Source of the DNA: Arthrobacter sp.
GTDB taxonomy: Bacteria > Actinomycetota > Actinomycetes > Actinomycetales > Micrococcaceae
Direction: 5' to 3'
Assembly (NCBI GenBank): GCA_031277795.1
Contig: JAITLQ010000002.1
Coordinates: 124,001 to 188,000 of the forward strand
DNA length: 64,000 nt
Shown: positions 16,227 through 31,256 of the stretch, piece after piece
Position numbering within the stretch: position 1 is the first letter of the stretch
How the letters are laid out: each line of letters opens with the position of its first letter
Notes under the pieces: generated by a model
Told to the model about the DNA's origin: nothing
Database searches by the model: none
What the model saw: only the letters and a program-made list of their open reading frames with translations
Position numbers and translations under genes: made by a program

Positions 16227-16292
16227 GCCTCTGACCCGTTCGCGCCGGCCGGCACCGCCGCCCGGCGCGACGGGCGTATCTGAAGGAGCATC

Positions 16293-17590
<1,298 letters not shown>

Positions 17591-17594
<4 letters not shown>

Positions 17595-18400
17595 GCATGA
17601 ACGCGAGCACTGAGATCGTCTCCAAGTCGGCGGCGGCCATCGAGCGCGCCCGCGCCCTGGGCCGCCCCGCCCTCATCACGTACCTGCCCGCCGGCTTCCC
17701 CGACGTGCAGGCCACCATCGACGCGGCGGTGGCCATGGCCGAGAACGGCGCGGACGTCATCGAGGTCGGCATCCCCTATTCGGATCCCGTCATGGACGGG
17801 CCGGTGATCCAGGCCGCCACGACCGAGGCGCTGGCCAAGGGCTTCCGGGTGGCGAGCATCTTCGAGATCGTCGCTGGCATCACCTCCCGCTGCGACGCCG
17901 CCGTCATGGTCATGACCTACTGGAACCCCGTCATGCGCATGGGCGTACGCGAGTTCTCGCGCCGCTTGGCCGAGGCGGGCGGCGCCGGCCTCATCACCCC
18001 AGACCTCATCCCCGATGAGGCGGCGGAGTGGTTCGCGGCGAGCGACGAGTTCGGCCTCGACCGCGTCTTCCTGACCGCCCCCTCCAGCACGCCCGAGCGC
18101 GTGCAGATGACCGTCGAGGCCTGCCGCGGCTTCGTCTACTGCGTCTCCGTCATGGGCGTCACGGGCGCCCGCTCCGAGGTCTCTGCCGCCACCCGCGGCG
18201 TCGTGGACGCCGCCCACGAGGCCGGGGCCCCCCGCGCCTGCGTCGGCCTGGGCGTCTCCCGCCGCGAGCACGTCGAGGAGATCGGCGCCTACGCCGACGG
18301 TGTCATCGTCGGCACCGCGCTCGTCGCGGCCCTGGGGGAGGGCGGCGTCCCCGCCGTCGCCGCCCTGACCGCTCACCTGAGTGGGAAGGACAAGGCATGA
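17591..18400 (+). CDS. trpA: Tryptophan synthase alpha subunit
   Basis: TrpA cleaves indole-3-glycerol phosphate and channels indole to TrpB. Visible signatures are [32 protein letters not shown] with the catalytic Glu and Asp, [33 protein letters not shown] and [11 protein letters not shown]. Length 269 is normal. The start overlaps the trpB stop (ATGA), with a second ATG two codons on as an alternative. The stop in turn overlaps the lgt ATG. The C-terminal cluster trpC-trpB-trpA-lgt therefore reads as one unit. Confidence 0.97.
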
Positions 18401-19563
18401 TCGCCTCCGCGCTTTTGCCGGCGGCGATCCCGTCGCCGCCCGAGTCCCTCGCCAAGTTCTCGATCGGCCCGCTGACGATCCACGCCTACGCGCTGTGCAT
18501 CCTCCTCGGCATCATCGCCGCCATCTGGCTCACGCTGCGCCGCTGGAAGGCCCGCGGCGGGCAGAGCGACGTCATCTGGGACGTGGCGATCTGGGCCATC
18601 CCGTTCGGGATCATCGGCGGGCGCCTGTACCACGTCATCAGCTCACCCGATGCGTACTTCGGGCCCGGCTTCGACGGCACGGGCGACCCCATCAAGATCC
18701 TCTACATCTGGAACGGCGGCTTGGGCATCTGGGGCGCCATCGCCCTGGGCGCGCTCGGCGCGTGGATCGGCACGCGCCGCGCCGGCGTGCGCCTCTCGGC
18801 CTTTGCCGACGCCGCCGCCCCCGGCGTGCTGCTGGCCCAGGCCATCGGGCGCTGGGGCAATTGGTTCAACCAGGAGCTCTTCGGCTCGGCCACGACCCTC
18901 CCGTGGGGCCTGAGGATCGACCCGAACAGTCCGAACTTCCCGGCCGGCTACCCGGCCGACACGCTCTTCCAGCCCACGTTCCTCTACGAGTCCCTCTGGA
19001 GCCTGGCCGGCGTGGCGGTGCTCCTGCTCGTGGATCGCCGCTTCAAGCTGCGCTTCGGCGCGCTCGTGTGGCTCTACGTCGTGATCTACACCGCGGGGCG
19101 CACCTGGATCGAGGCCATGCGCATCGACGAGGCGCAGATGATCACGATCAGCGGCATCACGGCCCGCCTGAACGTGTGGACCTCGCTCATCGTGTTCGTC
19201 CTGGCGCTGCTGATCTTCATCTTCTGCCTCCTGCGCTCGCGCCGCATGCGGGACGAGGACTTCATGCACCTGCCCGGACGCGCGCCGGCCGGCGAGGCGT
19301 CCGAGGGCGACGCCGAGGACTCGGGACGCCAGGCCAAGGACGACGAGGAGCCTGTGGCCGTTGCGGCCGAGGCCTCGTCGGCCGAGGCCGGGTCCACCGA
19401 AACCGTGTCCACCGGGGCCTCCGAGCGGCCGGCCCCGGCGGCCGAGCCGGCTCCGGCCGCGCCGGCGGGCGGGGCCTCCGAGGAGGAGAGCCCGTATCCC
19501 ACGGCCGACGACGTCGCGCCGGAGGAGGCGGACAAGCCCTCCGAGGAGCGCAAGCAAGATTGA
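18397..19563 (+). CDS. lgt: Prolipoprotein diacylglyceryl transferase
   Basis: Lgt attaches diacylglycerol from phosphatidylglycerol to the lipobox cysteine of prelipoproteins in the membrane. The ATG overlapping the trpA stop was chosen; the reading frame continues upstream inside trpA without family similarity. About seven membrane helices are present. The Lgt signature lies in GRWGNWFNQELFGSATT, with GGLGIWGAI and GGRLYHV as further conserved parts. At 388 residues it is longer than the usual 260-320. The excess is a low-complexity acidic tail of about 105 residues rich in Glu, Ala and Pro, common in actinobacterial Lgt. Its likely clients include the lipoprotein at 47.1-47.7 kb. Confidence 0.95.
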   Translation: MIASALLPAAIPSPPESLAKFSIGPLTIHAYALCILLGIIAAIWLTLRRWKARGGQSDVIWDVAIWAIPFGIIGGRLYHVISSPDAYFGPGFDGTGDPIKILYIWNGGLGIWGAIALGALGAWIGTRRAGVRLSAFADAAAPGVLLAQAIGRWGNWFNQELFGSATTLPWGLRIDPNSPNFPAGYPADTLFQPTFLYESLWSLAGVAVLLLVDRRFKLRFGALVWLYVVIYTAGRTWIEAMRIDEAQMITISGITARLNVWTSLIVFVLALLIFIFCLLRSRRMRDEDFMHLPGRAPAGEASEGDAEDSGRQAKDDEEPVAVAAEASSAEAGSTETVSTGASERPAPAAEPAPAAPAGGASEEESPYPTADDVAPEEADKPSEERKQD

Positions 19564-19595
19564 CGCGAACCCGCGCTTGGCGTGGGTTCTGCAGG

Positions 19596-19626
19596 GCGGT
19601 CACCCCCACGGGGTGGCCGCTCTTTT
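19596..19626 (+). terminator. Intrinsic terminator after lgt
   Basis: An 11-bp stem, GCGGTCACCCC with GGGGTGGCCGC (one U-G pair), has a CAC loop and is followed directly by TCTTTT. It is one of the few classic U-tract terminators in the window and ends the trp-lgt unit. Confidence 0.85.
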
Positions 19627-20009
19627 GCCCTCCCTCGGGAGAAGAAACTTGACCGCAACATGGGGCGCTCGCGAGGCAACTATCGCGTGACTGCCGCGAA
19701 ACACCGTGGACACATACCGCTCGTAGCGTGTGAGGTGCGCCTCCGGACCGGGGGTGCCCGCGGGGCTGGCGCCCCGCCGCGATGGGGACTCGCCACAGCC
19801 GGGCAGCATCGCACTCTCTAGCCGCGAGCCACGCACGCGAGCGGCCGGCCCACAACGACGTGGACCACCATCCCGCGCCACGCGGCGCGGGAATGGACGA
19901 GCCGGCCCCGGGGGTTCACCCGCGGCCCTTCGAGGAGTCGGCCCACGGTACCAGCGCGAACCCACGTTCAGCGCGGTGGTGCCGAGCTCCTCGATGTGAA
20001 GGATTCGCC
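19627..20009 (+). other. Structured non-coding stretch before gltB
   Basis: These 383 bases hold no gene that I can support. They contain two strong hairpins: GCGGGGC/GCCCCGC with a TGGC loop near 19760-19777, and TCCCGCGCC/GGCGCGGGA with an ACGC loop at 19871-19892. GAAGGA for gltB lies at its end. The gltB promoter must be in here. TAGCGT near 19724 is a weak -10 candidate, as is a lone TTGACC at 19649-19654. A long structured leader for gltB is possible. No known riboswitch core was recognised. Confidence 0.5.
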
Positions 20010-26043
<6,034 letters not shown>

Positions 26044-26053
26044 GTAGTAAGGT

Positions 26054-26094
26054 GGGTGATGGTCGACACAAGGTAGGAACGTCGGCCATCACCC
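26054..26094 (+). promoter_or_regulatory. 14-bp hairpin between gltD and pyk
   Basis: GGGTGATGGTCGAC pairs with GTCGGCCATCACCC (one U-G pair) around a 13-base loop that contains AGGTAGGAAC. It starts 11 bases after the gltD stop. TAAGGT at 26048-26053 could be a -10 for pyk, which would put the hairpin at the very 5' end of a roughly 100-base pyk leader. Alternatively it ends gltBD. A T5 run at 26120-26124 is too far away to act with it. Confidence 0.5.
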
Positions 26095-26160
26095 GAACGG
26101 AGCGCCGAGGACGTCGCCCCTTTTTAAGCATGCCATCGAGTACGAAAGAGGCAGCCACCG

Positions 26161-27684
26161 GTGAGACGAGCCAAAATCGTCGTCACGTTCGGACCCGCCA
26201 TCGCCACCCTGGACAAGGCCAGGGAGGCGATTGAGGCTGGCATGAACGTGGCCCGACTCAACATGAGTCACGGCGACCACGCGACGCACGCAAACATTCT
26301 GGCCAATTTGCGCCAGGCCTCCAGCGATCTGGCCCAGCCGATCGGCGTCTTCGCCGATCTGCAGGGCCCCAAGATCCGCCTGGAGACCTTCGCCAACGGC
26401 CCCCACGTCCTCGCGGAGGGTGATCGCTTCACGATCACCACGCGCGACGTCCCCGGCGATGCCACCGAGTGCGGCACCACCTTCAAGGGACTGCCCGGCG
26501 ATGTCGCCGCGGGGGACACCCTGCTCATCAACGACGGCAAGGTGCGCCTGCGCGCCCTCTCCGTCACGGACACCGACGTCGTCACCGAGGTCGTCGTGGG
26601 CGGAGAGGTCTCGGACCACAAGGGCATCAACCTGCCCGGCGTGGCCGTGAACGTCCCCGCCCTGAGCGAGAAGGACGAGGACGATCTGCGCTGGGCGCTG
26701 CGCGCCGGCGTCGACATGGTCGCGCTGTCCTTCGTGCGCCGCGCGGATGACATCGACCGCGTCCACGAGATCATGGACGAGGAGGGGCGCCGCGTCCCCG
26801 TCATCGCCAAGATCGAGAAGCCCCAGGCCGTCGAGGCACTCGAGGAAATCATCGACGCCTTCGACGCGATCATGGTCGCCCGCGGTGACCTCGGCGTCGA
26901 GCTCCCGCTGGAGGACGTGCCGATCGTGCAGAAGCGCGCGGTCGAGCTGGCCCGCCGCTGGGCCAAGCCCGTCATCGTGGCCACGCAGGTGCTCGAGTCG
27001 ATGATCGAGGCCCCGACGCCCACGCGCGCCGAGACCTCCGACTGCGCCAATGCCGTGCTCGACGGCGCGGACGCCGTCATGCTCTCCGGCGAGACGAGCG
27101 TCGGTAAGTACGCCATCGGCGCCATCAAGACGATGGCCCGCATCATCTCCTCCACGGAGGAGCACGGCCTGACGCGCATCCCGGCGCTGACGGCCCGCCC
27201 CCGCACCCGCGGCGGCGCCGTCACCCGTGCCGCCGTCGAGGTGGCCCAGGAGGTCGGTGCCAAATACATCGTCGGCTTCACGCAGACCGGTGACTCCGCC
27301 CGCCGCCTCTCGCGCATGCGCCCGTCGACGCCCATGTTCGGCTTCACGTCGAACAAGCAGACGGTCAACTACATGTGCCTGTTCTGGGGCATCACGCCCA
27401 AGCTCGTGGAGTTCGTGGATCACACCGACAAGATGAGCCAGCAGGTCGAGGAGCTGCTCCTGGCCGACGGCCTCGTGCAGAACGACGACCTCGTGCTCGT
27501 CGTCTCCGGCTCGCCGCCAGGCAAGGCCGGCTCAACCAACTCGCTGCGCGTGCACCGCATCGGGGACATCCTCGAGGGTGGCCCGGCCGGTGAGCGCAAC
27601 GAGGCCCGTCACGAGGAGATCCGCCCCTGGCGGACGCGTGAGCAGGCGGCCGAGGACATCGTCCGTCGCATGAACGAGGGCTGA
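26161..27684 (+). CDS. pyk: Pyruvate kinase
   Basis: Last step of glycolysis, making ATP and pyruvate from phosphoenolpyruvate. The N-terminus is RRAKIVVTFGPAIATLDKA, with GMNVARLNMSHG and ADLQGPKIRLE as nucleotide and metal-site strands. The catalytic Lys and Mg2+ ligands are in IAKIEKPQAVEALEEI and MVARGDLGVELPLE. The PEP loop ATQVLESMI is followed by PTRAETSDCANAVLDGADA. At 507 residues it is somewhat longer than the usual 470-480, mostly at the C-terminus. The GTG start has GAAAGAGG 9 bases upstream. A strong hairpin follows the stop. Confidence 0.96.
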   Translation: MRRAKIVVTFGPAIATLDKAREAIEAGMNVARLNMSHGDHATHANILANLRQASSDLAQPIGVFADLQGPKIRLETFANGPHVLAEGDRFTITTRDVPGDATECGTTFKGLPGDVAAGDTLLINDGKVRLRALSVTDTDVVTEVVVGGEVSDHKGINLPGVAVNVPALSEKDEDDLRWALRAGVDMVALSFVRRADDIDRVHEIMDEEGRRVPVIAKIEKPQAVEALEEIIDAFDAIMVARGDLGVELPLEDVPIVQKRAVELARRWAKPVIVATQVLESMIEAPTPTRAETSDCANAVLDGADAVMLSGETSVGKYAIGAIKTMARIISSTEEHGLTRIPALTARPRTRGGAVTRAAVEVAQEVGAKYIVGFTQTGDSARRLSRMRPSTPMFGFTSNKQTVNYMCLFWGITPKLVEFVDHTDKMSQQVEELLLADGLVQNDDLVLVVSGSPPGKAGSTNSLRVHRIGDILEGGPAGERNEARHEEIRPWRTREQAAEDIVRRMNEG

Positions 27685-27703
27685 GCCAGCCCCGTCAGGC
27701 GCC

Positions 27704-27741
27704 CGACGCCCCCTCGTCCCACCCGGGGCGAGGGGGCGTCG
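27704..27741 (+). terminator. Hairpin after pyk
   Basis: CGACGCCCCCTCG (27704-27716) and CGAGGGGGCGTCG (27729-27741) form a perfect 13-bp stem 20 bases after the pyk stop. There is no U tract. Confidence 0.7.
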
Positions 27742-27821
27742 TCGTGCCGGGGGAGCGGCGCGAGCCGCCGCCCCGACGCGTGGGTGGGCACCCGCCGTCG
27801 GGCACGGGGAGGCACAGATGC

Positions 27822-27859
27822 ACGACGGCGGCCCCACCCGTGGGTGGGGCCGCCGTCGT
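27822..27859. terminator. 18-bp perfect hairpin downstream of the ANTAR regulator gene
   Basis: Two 18-base arms (27822-27839 and 27842-27859, arms starting ACGACGGCGG) pair perfectly around a two-base GT centre. It lies 15 bases past the end of the minus-strand regulator gene and faces the pyk hairpin, so each convergent gene has its own hairpin. Confidence 0.7.
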
Positions 27860-27874
27860 TCAGACGAGGGGAGA

Positions 27875-28462
27875 CTACTTGGGCTGGATCTGATCCAGCA
27901 CGGCGTCCGCGACCTCGCGCATCGAGAGCCGGCGATCCATCGAGGTCTTCTGAATCCAGCGGAAGGCATCGGGTTCGGTGAGGCCGAGCGAGGACATGAG
28001 GCGGGCCTTGGCGCGGTCAACGAGCTTGCGGGTCTCGAACTGTTCCTGCAGGTCGCTGATCTCGTTCGCCAGCGCCGCGATCTGTTCGCCGCGCGAGATG
28101 GCGATCTCGATCGCGGGGATGAGGTCGTTCTGCGTGAAGGGCTTGACCACATAGGCCATGGCGCCGGCCTCCTGCGCCCGCTCCACGAGCTCGCGCTGGC
28201 TGAAGGCCGTGAGCAGGACCACGGGGGCGATGCGGTCGGCGCTGAGCGCGGCGGCGGCGGTGATGCCGTCCATGATCGGCATCTTGACGTCCATGAGCAC
28301 CAGATCCGGGCGGTGCTCCTTGGCCAGCGCCACCGCCTGTTCGCCGTTGGCCGCCTGGGCCACCACCTCGTAGCCCTCCTGCTCCAGCATCTCGACGATG
28401 TCGAGGCGGATGAGCGTCTCGTCTTCTGCGACGATGACGCGGCGGGCGGGCTGGGTGCTCAT
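27875..28462 (-). CDS. pdtaR: Response regulator with ANTAR RNA-binding domain (PdtaR-like)
   Basis: The 195-residue protein has an N-terminal receiver domain (acidic pocket AEDE near 12-15, phosphoacceptor Asp58 in LVLMDVKMP, TAF and VVKPF switch residues) and a C-terminal ANTAR domain (about 130-190; RAKARLMSSLGLTEPDAFRW). Members bind nascent RNA at paired hexaloop hairpins and prevent termination. M. tuberculosis PdtaR (Rv1626) pairs with the histidine kinase PdtaS. The place between pyk and polA matches that locus. The kinase gene is not in this window. The start has AAGGAGT 4 bases upstream on the minus strand. Confidence 0.88.
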   Translation of the reverse strand: MSTQPARRVIVAEDETLIRLDIVEMLEQEGYEVVAQAANGEQAVALAKEHRPDLVLMDVKMPIMDGITAAAALSADRIAPVVLLTAFSQRELVERAQEAGAMAYVVKPFTQNDLIPAIEIAISRGEQIAALANEISDLQEQFETRKLVDRAKARLMSSLGLTEPDAFRWIQKTSMDRRLSMREVADAVLDQIQPK

Positions 28463-28605
28463 GGTGACTCCTTGGAGGGGGCGCGTGCAGGGGGAGGGGA
28501 GGCGCTCCGTTGCGCGTCAACCGTGAATAGACTAGTAGAGTGGGTGCACGCGAGCACGTTTGGCGCGCGCATCCCGCAAGGGGCGCGCGAATCGGCGGCC
28601 CGCCG

Positions 28606-28687
28606 GCCCGAGTGGCGGAATTGGTAGACGCACCGCACTCAAAATGCGGCGACGAAAGTCGTGCGGGTTCGAGTCCCGCCTCGGGCA
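28606..28687 (+). tRNA. tRNA-Leu (anticodon CAA)
   Basis: The 82-base cloverleaf has an acceptor stem GCCCGAG/CTCGGGC with discriminator A, a D arm TGGCGGAATTGGTAGACGCA, and an anticodon stem CCGCA/TGCGG with loop CTCAAAA (anticodon CAA, reading UUG). It also has a class II variable arm CGACGAAAGTCG and a T arm GCGGGTTCGAGTCCCGC. The CCA end is not encoded (ACCT). TAGAGT at 28536-28541 is a possible -10. A strong terminator follows. Confidence 0.97.
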
Positions 28688-28695
28688 CCTGTGCA

Positions 28696-28751
28696 ACGGA
28701 CCCCCGTGGCGCCCCACCTGACAGGGTGGGCCGCCATGGGGGTCCGTTTTT
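28696..28751 (+). terminator. Intrinsic terminator of the tRNA-Leu gene
   Basis: The arms beginning ACGGACCCCCGTGGCG and ending GCCATGGGGGTCCGT pair over about 22 bp with one mismatch and one U-G pair, and run into TTTTT. It lies nine bases after the tRNA. Confidence 0.9.
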
Positions 28752-28911
28752 GCGCCCGTGAGAGAGCTGCGCCACGTCGTGACGCACGGGTGAGAGGCCC
28801 TAAGATAGTTGAGGCCCTGCCTGAACGCAGGGTGAACGCCCGGTGACCCGCGCCCTCCCCGCTTCGGTGATCGGCAGTACCCCTCCCTCTCACACCGATA
28901 CGAGGAAACGC

Positions 28912-30354
28912 ATGGACCCGCTCTTGCTCGTGGTCATCGTCATTGTGCTCGCGCTGTTCTTCGACTTCACCAACGGCTTCCACGACACGGCCAACGCCAT
29001 GGCGACGCCGGTCGCCACGGGGGCCATCAAGCCCAAAACCGCGGTCGCGCTGGCCGCCGCGCTGAACCTCGTGGGCGCGTTCCTGTCCACCGAGGTGGCC
29101 AAGACGGTCTCCAAGGGCATCATCAACGAGGGCGAGGGGCCGGGGTCGGTCGCGATCACCCCGTCGATCATCCTGGCCGGCCTCATGGGCGCCGTGATCT
29201 GGAACCTCATCACGTGGCTCAAGGGCCTGCCCTCGAGCTCCTCCCACGCGCTGTTCGGCGGCCTCATCGGCGCGGCGATCGTCGGCGCCGGCTTCGGCGC
29301 CGTCAACTACGGCACGCTCGTCGACAAGGTGCTGCTGCCGGCCCTGGCCGCCCCGCTCATCGCCGGCTTCGCCGCCTTCCTGGCCACGAAGCTGGCCTAC
29401 TGGATCACCAAGCGCCCCTCCGGCACGGCCTCGCCGCGCCGCGGCGGCTTCCGCGTCGGCCAGATCTTCTCCTCCTCCCTCGTGGCGCTGGCCCACGGCA
29501 CCAACGATGCGCAGAAGACGATGGGCATCATCACGCTCGTGTTGATCTCCGCGGGACATCAGTCCGCCGGGTCCGGTCCGGAGCTCTGGGTCGTCGCCGC
29601 GTGTGCCGTGGCGATCGCGCTCGGCACCTACACGGGCGGCTGGCGCATCATGCGCACCATGGGTAAGGGCCTCACCGACGTCAAGCCCGCCCAGGGTTTC
29701 GCGGCGGAGGTCTCCACCGCCTCGGCGATCCTCGCCTCCTCCCACCTCGGCTTCGCGCTCTCCACGACGCAGGTGGCCTCCGGCTCCGTGATCGGTTCCG
29801 GCCTGGGTCGCAAGGGCGCGGGCGTGCGCTGGCGCACCGCCGGCCGCATCGCGACCGGCTGGCTCTTCACGCTGCCCGCCGCCGCCATCGTCGGCGCCGT
29901 GGCCGCCGCCCTCACGCACCTCGGCCTCGTGGGCATGATCATCCTCGTGGTGGTGGGCCTGGCCTCCATCCTCGGCATCTTCATCTACTCGCAGAAGGAC
30001 GCGGTCGGCCACCACAACGCCATGAGCGACGTCGACAACTCGGGCGCCGCCGTGCACATCCCCACCAAGAAGGAGCGCCGTTCCGTGGCCCGCAAGGCCC
30101 GCAACGCCGCCCAGCGCGCCGAGATGGAGGCCAAGCGCGCCCGCCGTGCGGCCGACGAGGCGGCCAAGCACGCCAAGGAGCTCGCGGCCGCCGAGCTGCG
30201 CGAGACGCGCCGCAAGCTGGACGAGGAAGCCGCCGCCCGTCGTCGGGCAGCGAAGGCGGACGAGGCGGCACCCGACGCCGAAGCCACCGACGACCTTGAC
30301 GCCGCCGACGCCCCCACCAGTGCCGCCCCCGCCGTCGAGCAGAAGGAGAACTGA
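28912..30354 (+). CDS. pitA: Inorganic phosphate transporter, PiT family
   Basis: This is a proton-coupled metal-phosphate symporter of the inner membrane. The ATG at 28912 follows GAGGAAA, and the protein then starts MDPLLLVVIVIVL. The two inverted PiT repeats carry FTNGFHDTANAMA in the first half and ALAHGTNDAQKTMG in the second, and about ten membrane helices are present. The last 100 or so residues (from about 380) are a highly charged Lys/Arg/Ala/Glu-rich stretch that looks like a long helix or coiled coil, ending in an acidic Ala/Asp-rich tail. This is unusual next to typical PiT proteins. The next gene follows after two bases. Confidence 0.92.
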   Translation: MDPLLLVVIVIVLALFFDFTNGFHDTANAMATPVATGAIKPKTAVALAAALNLVGAFLSTEVAKTVSKGIINEGEGPGSVAITPSIILAGLMGAVIWNLITWLKGLPSSSSHALFGGLIGAAIVGAGFGAVNYGTLVDKVLLPALAAPLIAGFAAFLATKLAYWITKRPSGTASPRRGGFRVGQIFSSSLVALAHGTNDAQKTMGIITLVLISAGHQSAGSGPELWVVAACAVAIALGTYTGGWRIMRTMGKGLTDVKPAQGFAAEVSTASAILASSHLGFALSTTQVASGSVIGSGLGRKGAGVRWRTAGRIATGWLFTLPAAAIVGAVAAALTHLGLVGMIILVVVGLASILGIFIYSQKDAVGHHNAMSDVDNSGAAVHIPTKKERRSVARKARNAAQRAEMEAKRARRAADEAAKHAKELAAAELRETRRKLDEEAAARRRAAKADEAAPDAEATDDLDAADAPTSAAPAVEQKEN

Positions 30355-30356
30355 TC

Positions 30357-30590
30357 ATGGTCGAGTGGATCGCCTTTGTGCAGGTGGCCGTGGTCACCGT
30401 CCTCGCCGCGCTCGTCATCGTGGGCCTCTACGGCCTGGGCGTGCGCCTGCAGGCTGTGGCCGAGGATGAGGACCGCAACCGCACGCTGCACCGCGTGGGT
30501 TCCTGGGCCTGCTTCGTCGTCTCGGGCATCGTGGTGCTCTTCGGCATCGTGCTGATCGTCCCGCACCTGAGCGAGCTCGTGGGACTCTGA
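30357..30590 (+). CDS. Small membrane protein paired with the phosphate transporter
   Basis: The 77-residue protein has two membrane helices (about 6-28 and 48-68) joined by a charged stretch, AVAEDEDRNRTLHRVG. It starts two bases after the transporter stop, with AGAAGGAGAA just before that stop. Short two-helix proteins in this position are common behind actinobacterial PiT genes. I do not recognise a named function. A subunit or regulator of the transporter is a reasonable inference from the coupling. Confidence 0.7.
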   Translation: MVEWIAFVQVAVVTVLAALVIVGLYGLGVRLQAVAEDEDRNRTLHRVGSWACFVVSGIVVLFGIVLIVPHLSELVGL

Positions 30591-30644
30591 GCCGAACGTG
30601 AGCCGACGCGCGGCGCCGCGCCCCGCACGAAGGCCCGCACCACG

Positions 30645-30685
30645 CACAAGGCCCCGCCTCCCCTCAAGGGAGGCGGGGCCTTGTG
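30645..30685. terminator. 18-bp hairpin between convergent genes
   Basis: Arms 30645-30662 (CACAAGGCCCCGCCTCCC) and 30668-30685 pair perfectly with a CTCAA loop. It lies between the end of the phosphate-transport unit and the end of the minus-strand thioesterase gene. It has no U tract. Confidence 0.75.
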
Positions 30686-30742
30686 GCGTGTGCCGGGCCG
30701 GCCGCTTGCGCGGGCCCGGCCCGTCGGGGTCAAGCGCCGGGC

Positions 30743-31237
30743 TCAGCCCCGCGGCTCGAGGAGTTGGTTGGTGATGCGGGCCGTGGCGATGCGGCGGCCC
30801 TGCTCGTCGCTCACGGCGATCTGATGGCTCGTGCTCGTGCGGCCGAGATGCAGGGGCGTGCACACGGCGGTGACGAGGCCGGCGCGGGCGCCGCGATGGT
30901 GCGTGATGTTCAGGTCGACGCCCACCGGGTTGCGCCGACCGCGCGCGTGCAGCGCTGCGGCGAAGGAGCCGAGGGTTTCAGCGAGCGCGGCGGTCGCGCC
31001 GCCGTGGAGCAGTCCCACCACCTGCGTGTTTCCCGTCACGGGCATGGTGGCCTCGACCCGGTCCACCTCCATCCGCGTGAAGACGATGCCCAGCTTGGGC
31101 ACGAGGTCCCCGACGCCGTGCGAGGCGAGCATGGGCCACAAGGCGTGGGGGACACCGGCAGCGCTCAGTTGCTCGGCGAAGGGGGCGGGGGCCTCGCCCG
31201 CTGGCGGGGCGCTCGGCGCTGGGTGCTTGTCGGTCAT
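30743..31237 (-). CDS. PaaI-type hotdog-fold thioesterase
   Basis: The 164-residue protein begins MTDKHPAPS, with the start chosen at 31237 because the frame upstream overlaps polA. A hotdog domain covers about 45-160. It has VVGLLHGGATAALAETLGS, the pattern of the PaaI/YdiI subgroup (Gly-Gly and a catalytic acid on the central helix), and NPVGVDLNITHHRGAR. These enzymes hydrolyse aromatic or other acyl-CoA thioesters; the actual substrate is not evident. It is divergent from polA with only 19 bases between the start codons, and seems to share a promoter segment with it. Confidence 0.82.
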   Translation of the reverse strand: MTDKHPAPSAPPAGEAPAPFAEQLSAAGVPHALWPMLASHGVGDLVPKLGIVFTRMEVDRVEATMPVTGNTQVVGLLHGGATAALAETLGSFAAALHARGRRNPVGVDLNITHHRGARAGLVTAVCTPLHLGRTSTSHQIAVSDEQGRRIATARITNQLLEPRG

Positions 31238-31243
31238 GGGCAC

Positions 31244-31250
31244 TAGGCTT
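31244..31250. promoter_or_regulatory. Shared symmetric -10 segment for polA and the thioesterase
   Basis: On the plus strand TAGGCT (31244-31249) is seven bases before the polA GTG. On the minus strand AAGCCT (31250-31245) is seven bases before the thioesterase ATG. The same seven base pairs could thus serve as the -10 in both directions, giving two leaderless transcripts. The plus-strand hexamer is the better match. Confidence 0.55.
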
Positions 31251-31256
31251 GCATCT

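Noticed and set aside
26119-26125. T5 run before pyk as a terminator U tract.
   Set aside because: No stable stem directly precedes it; the nearest hairpin ends about 25 bases earlier.
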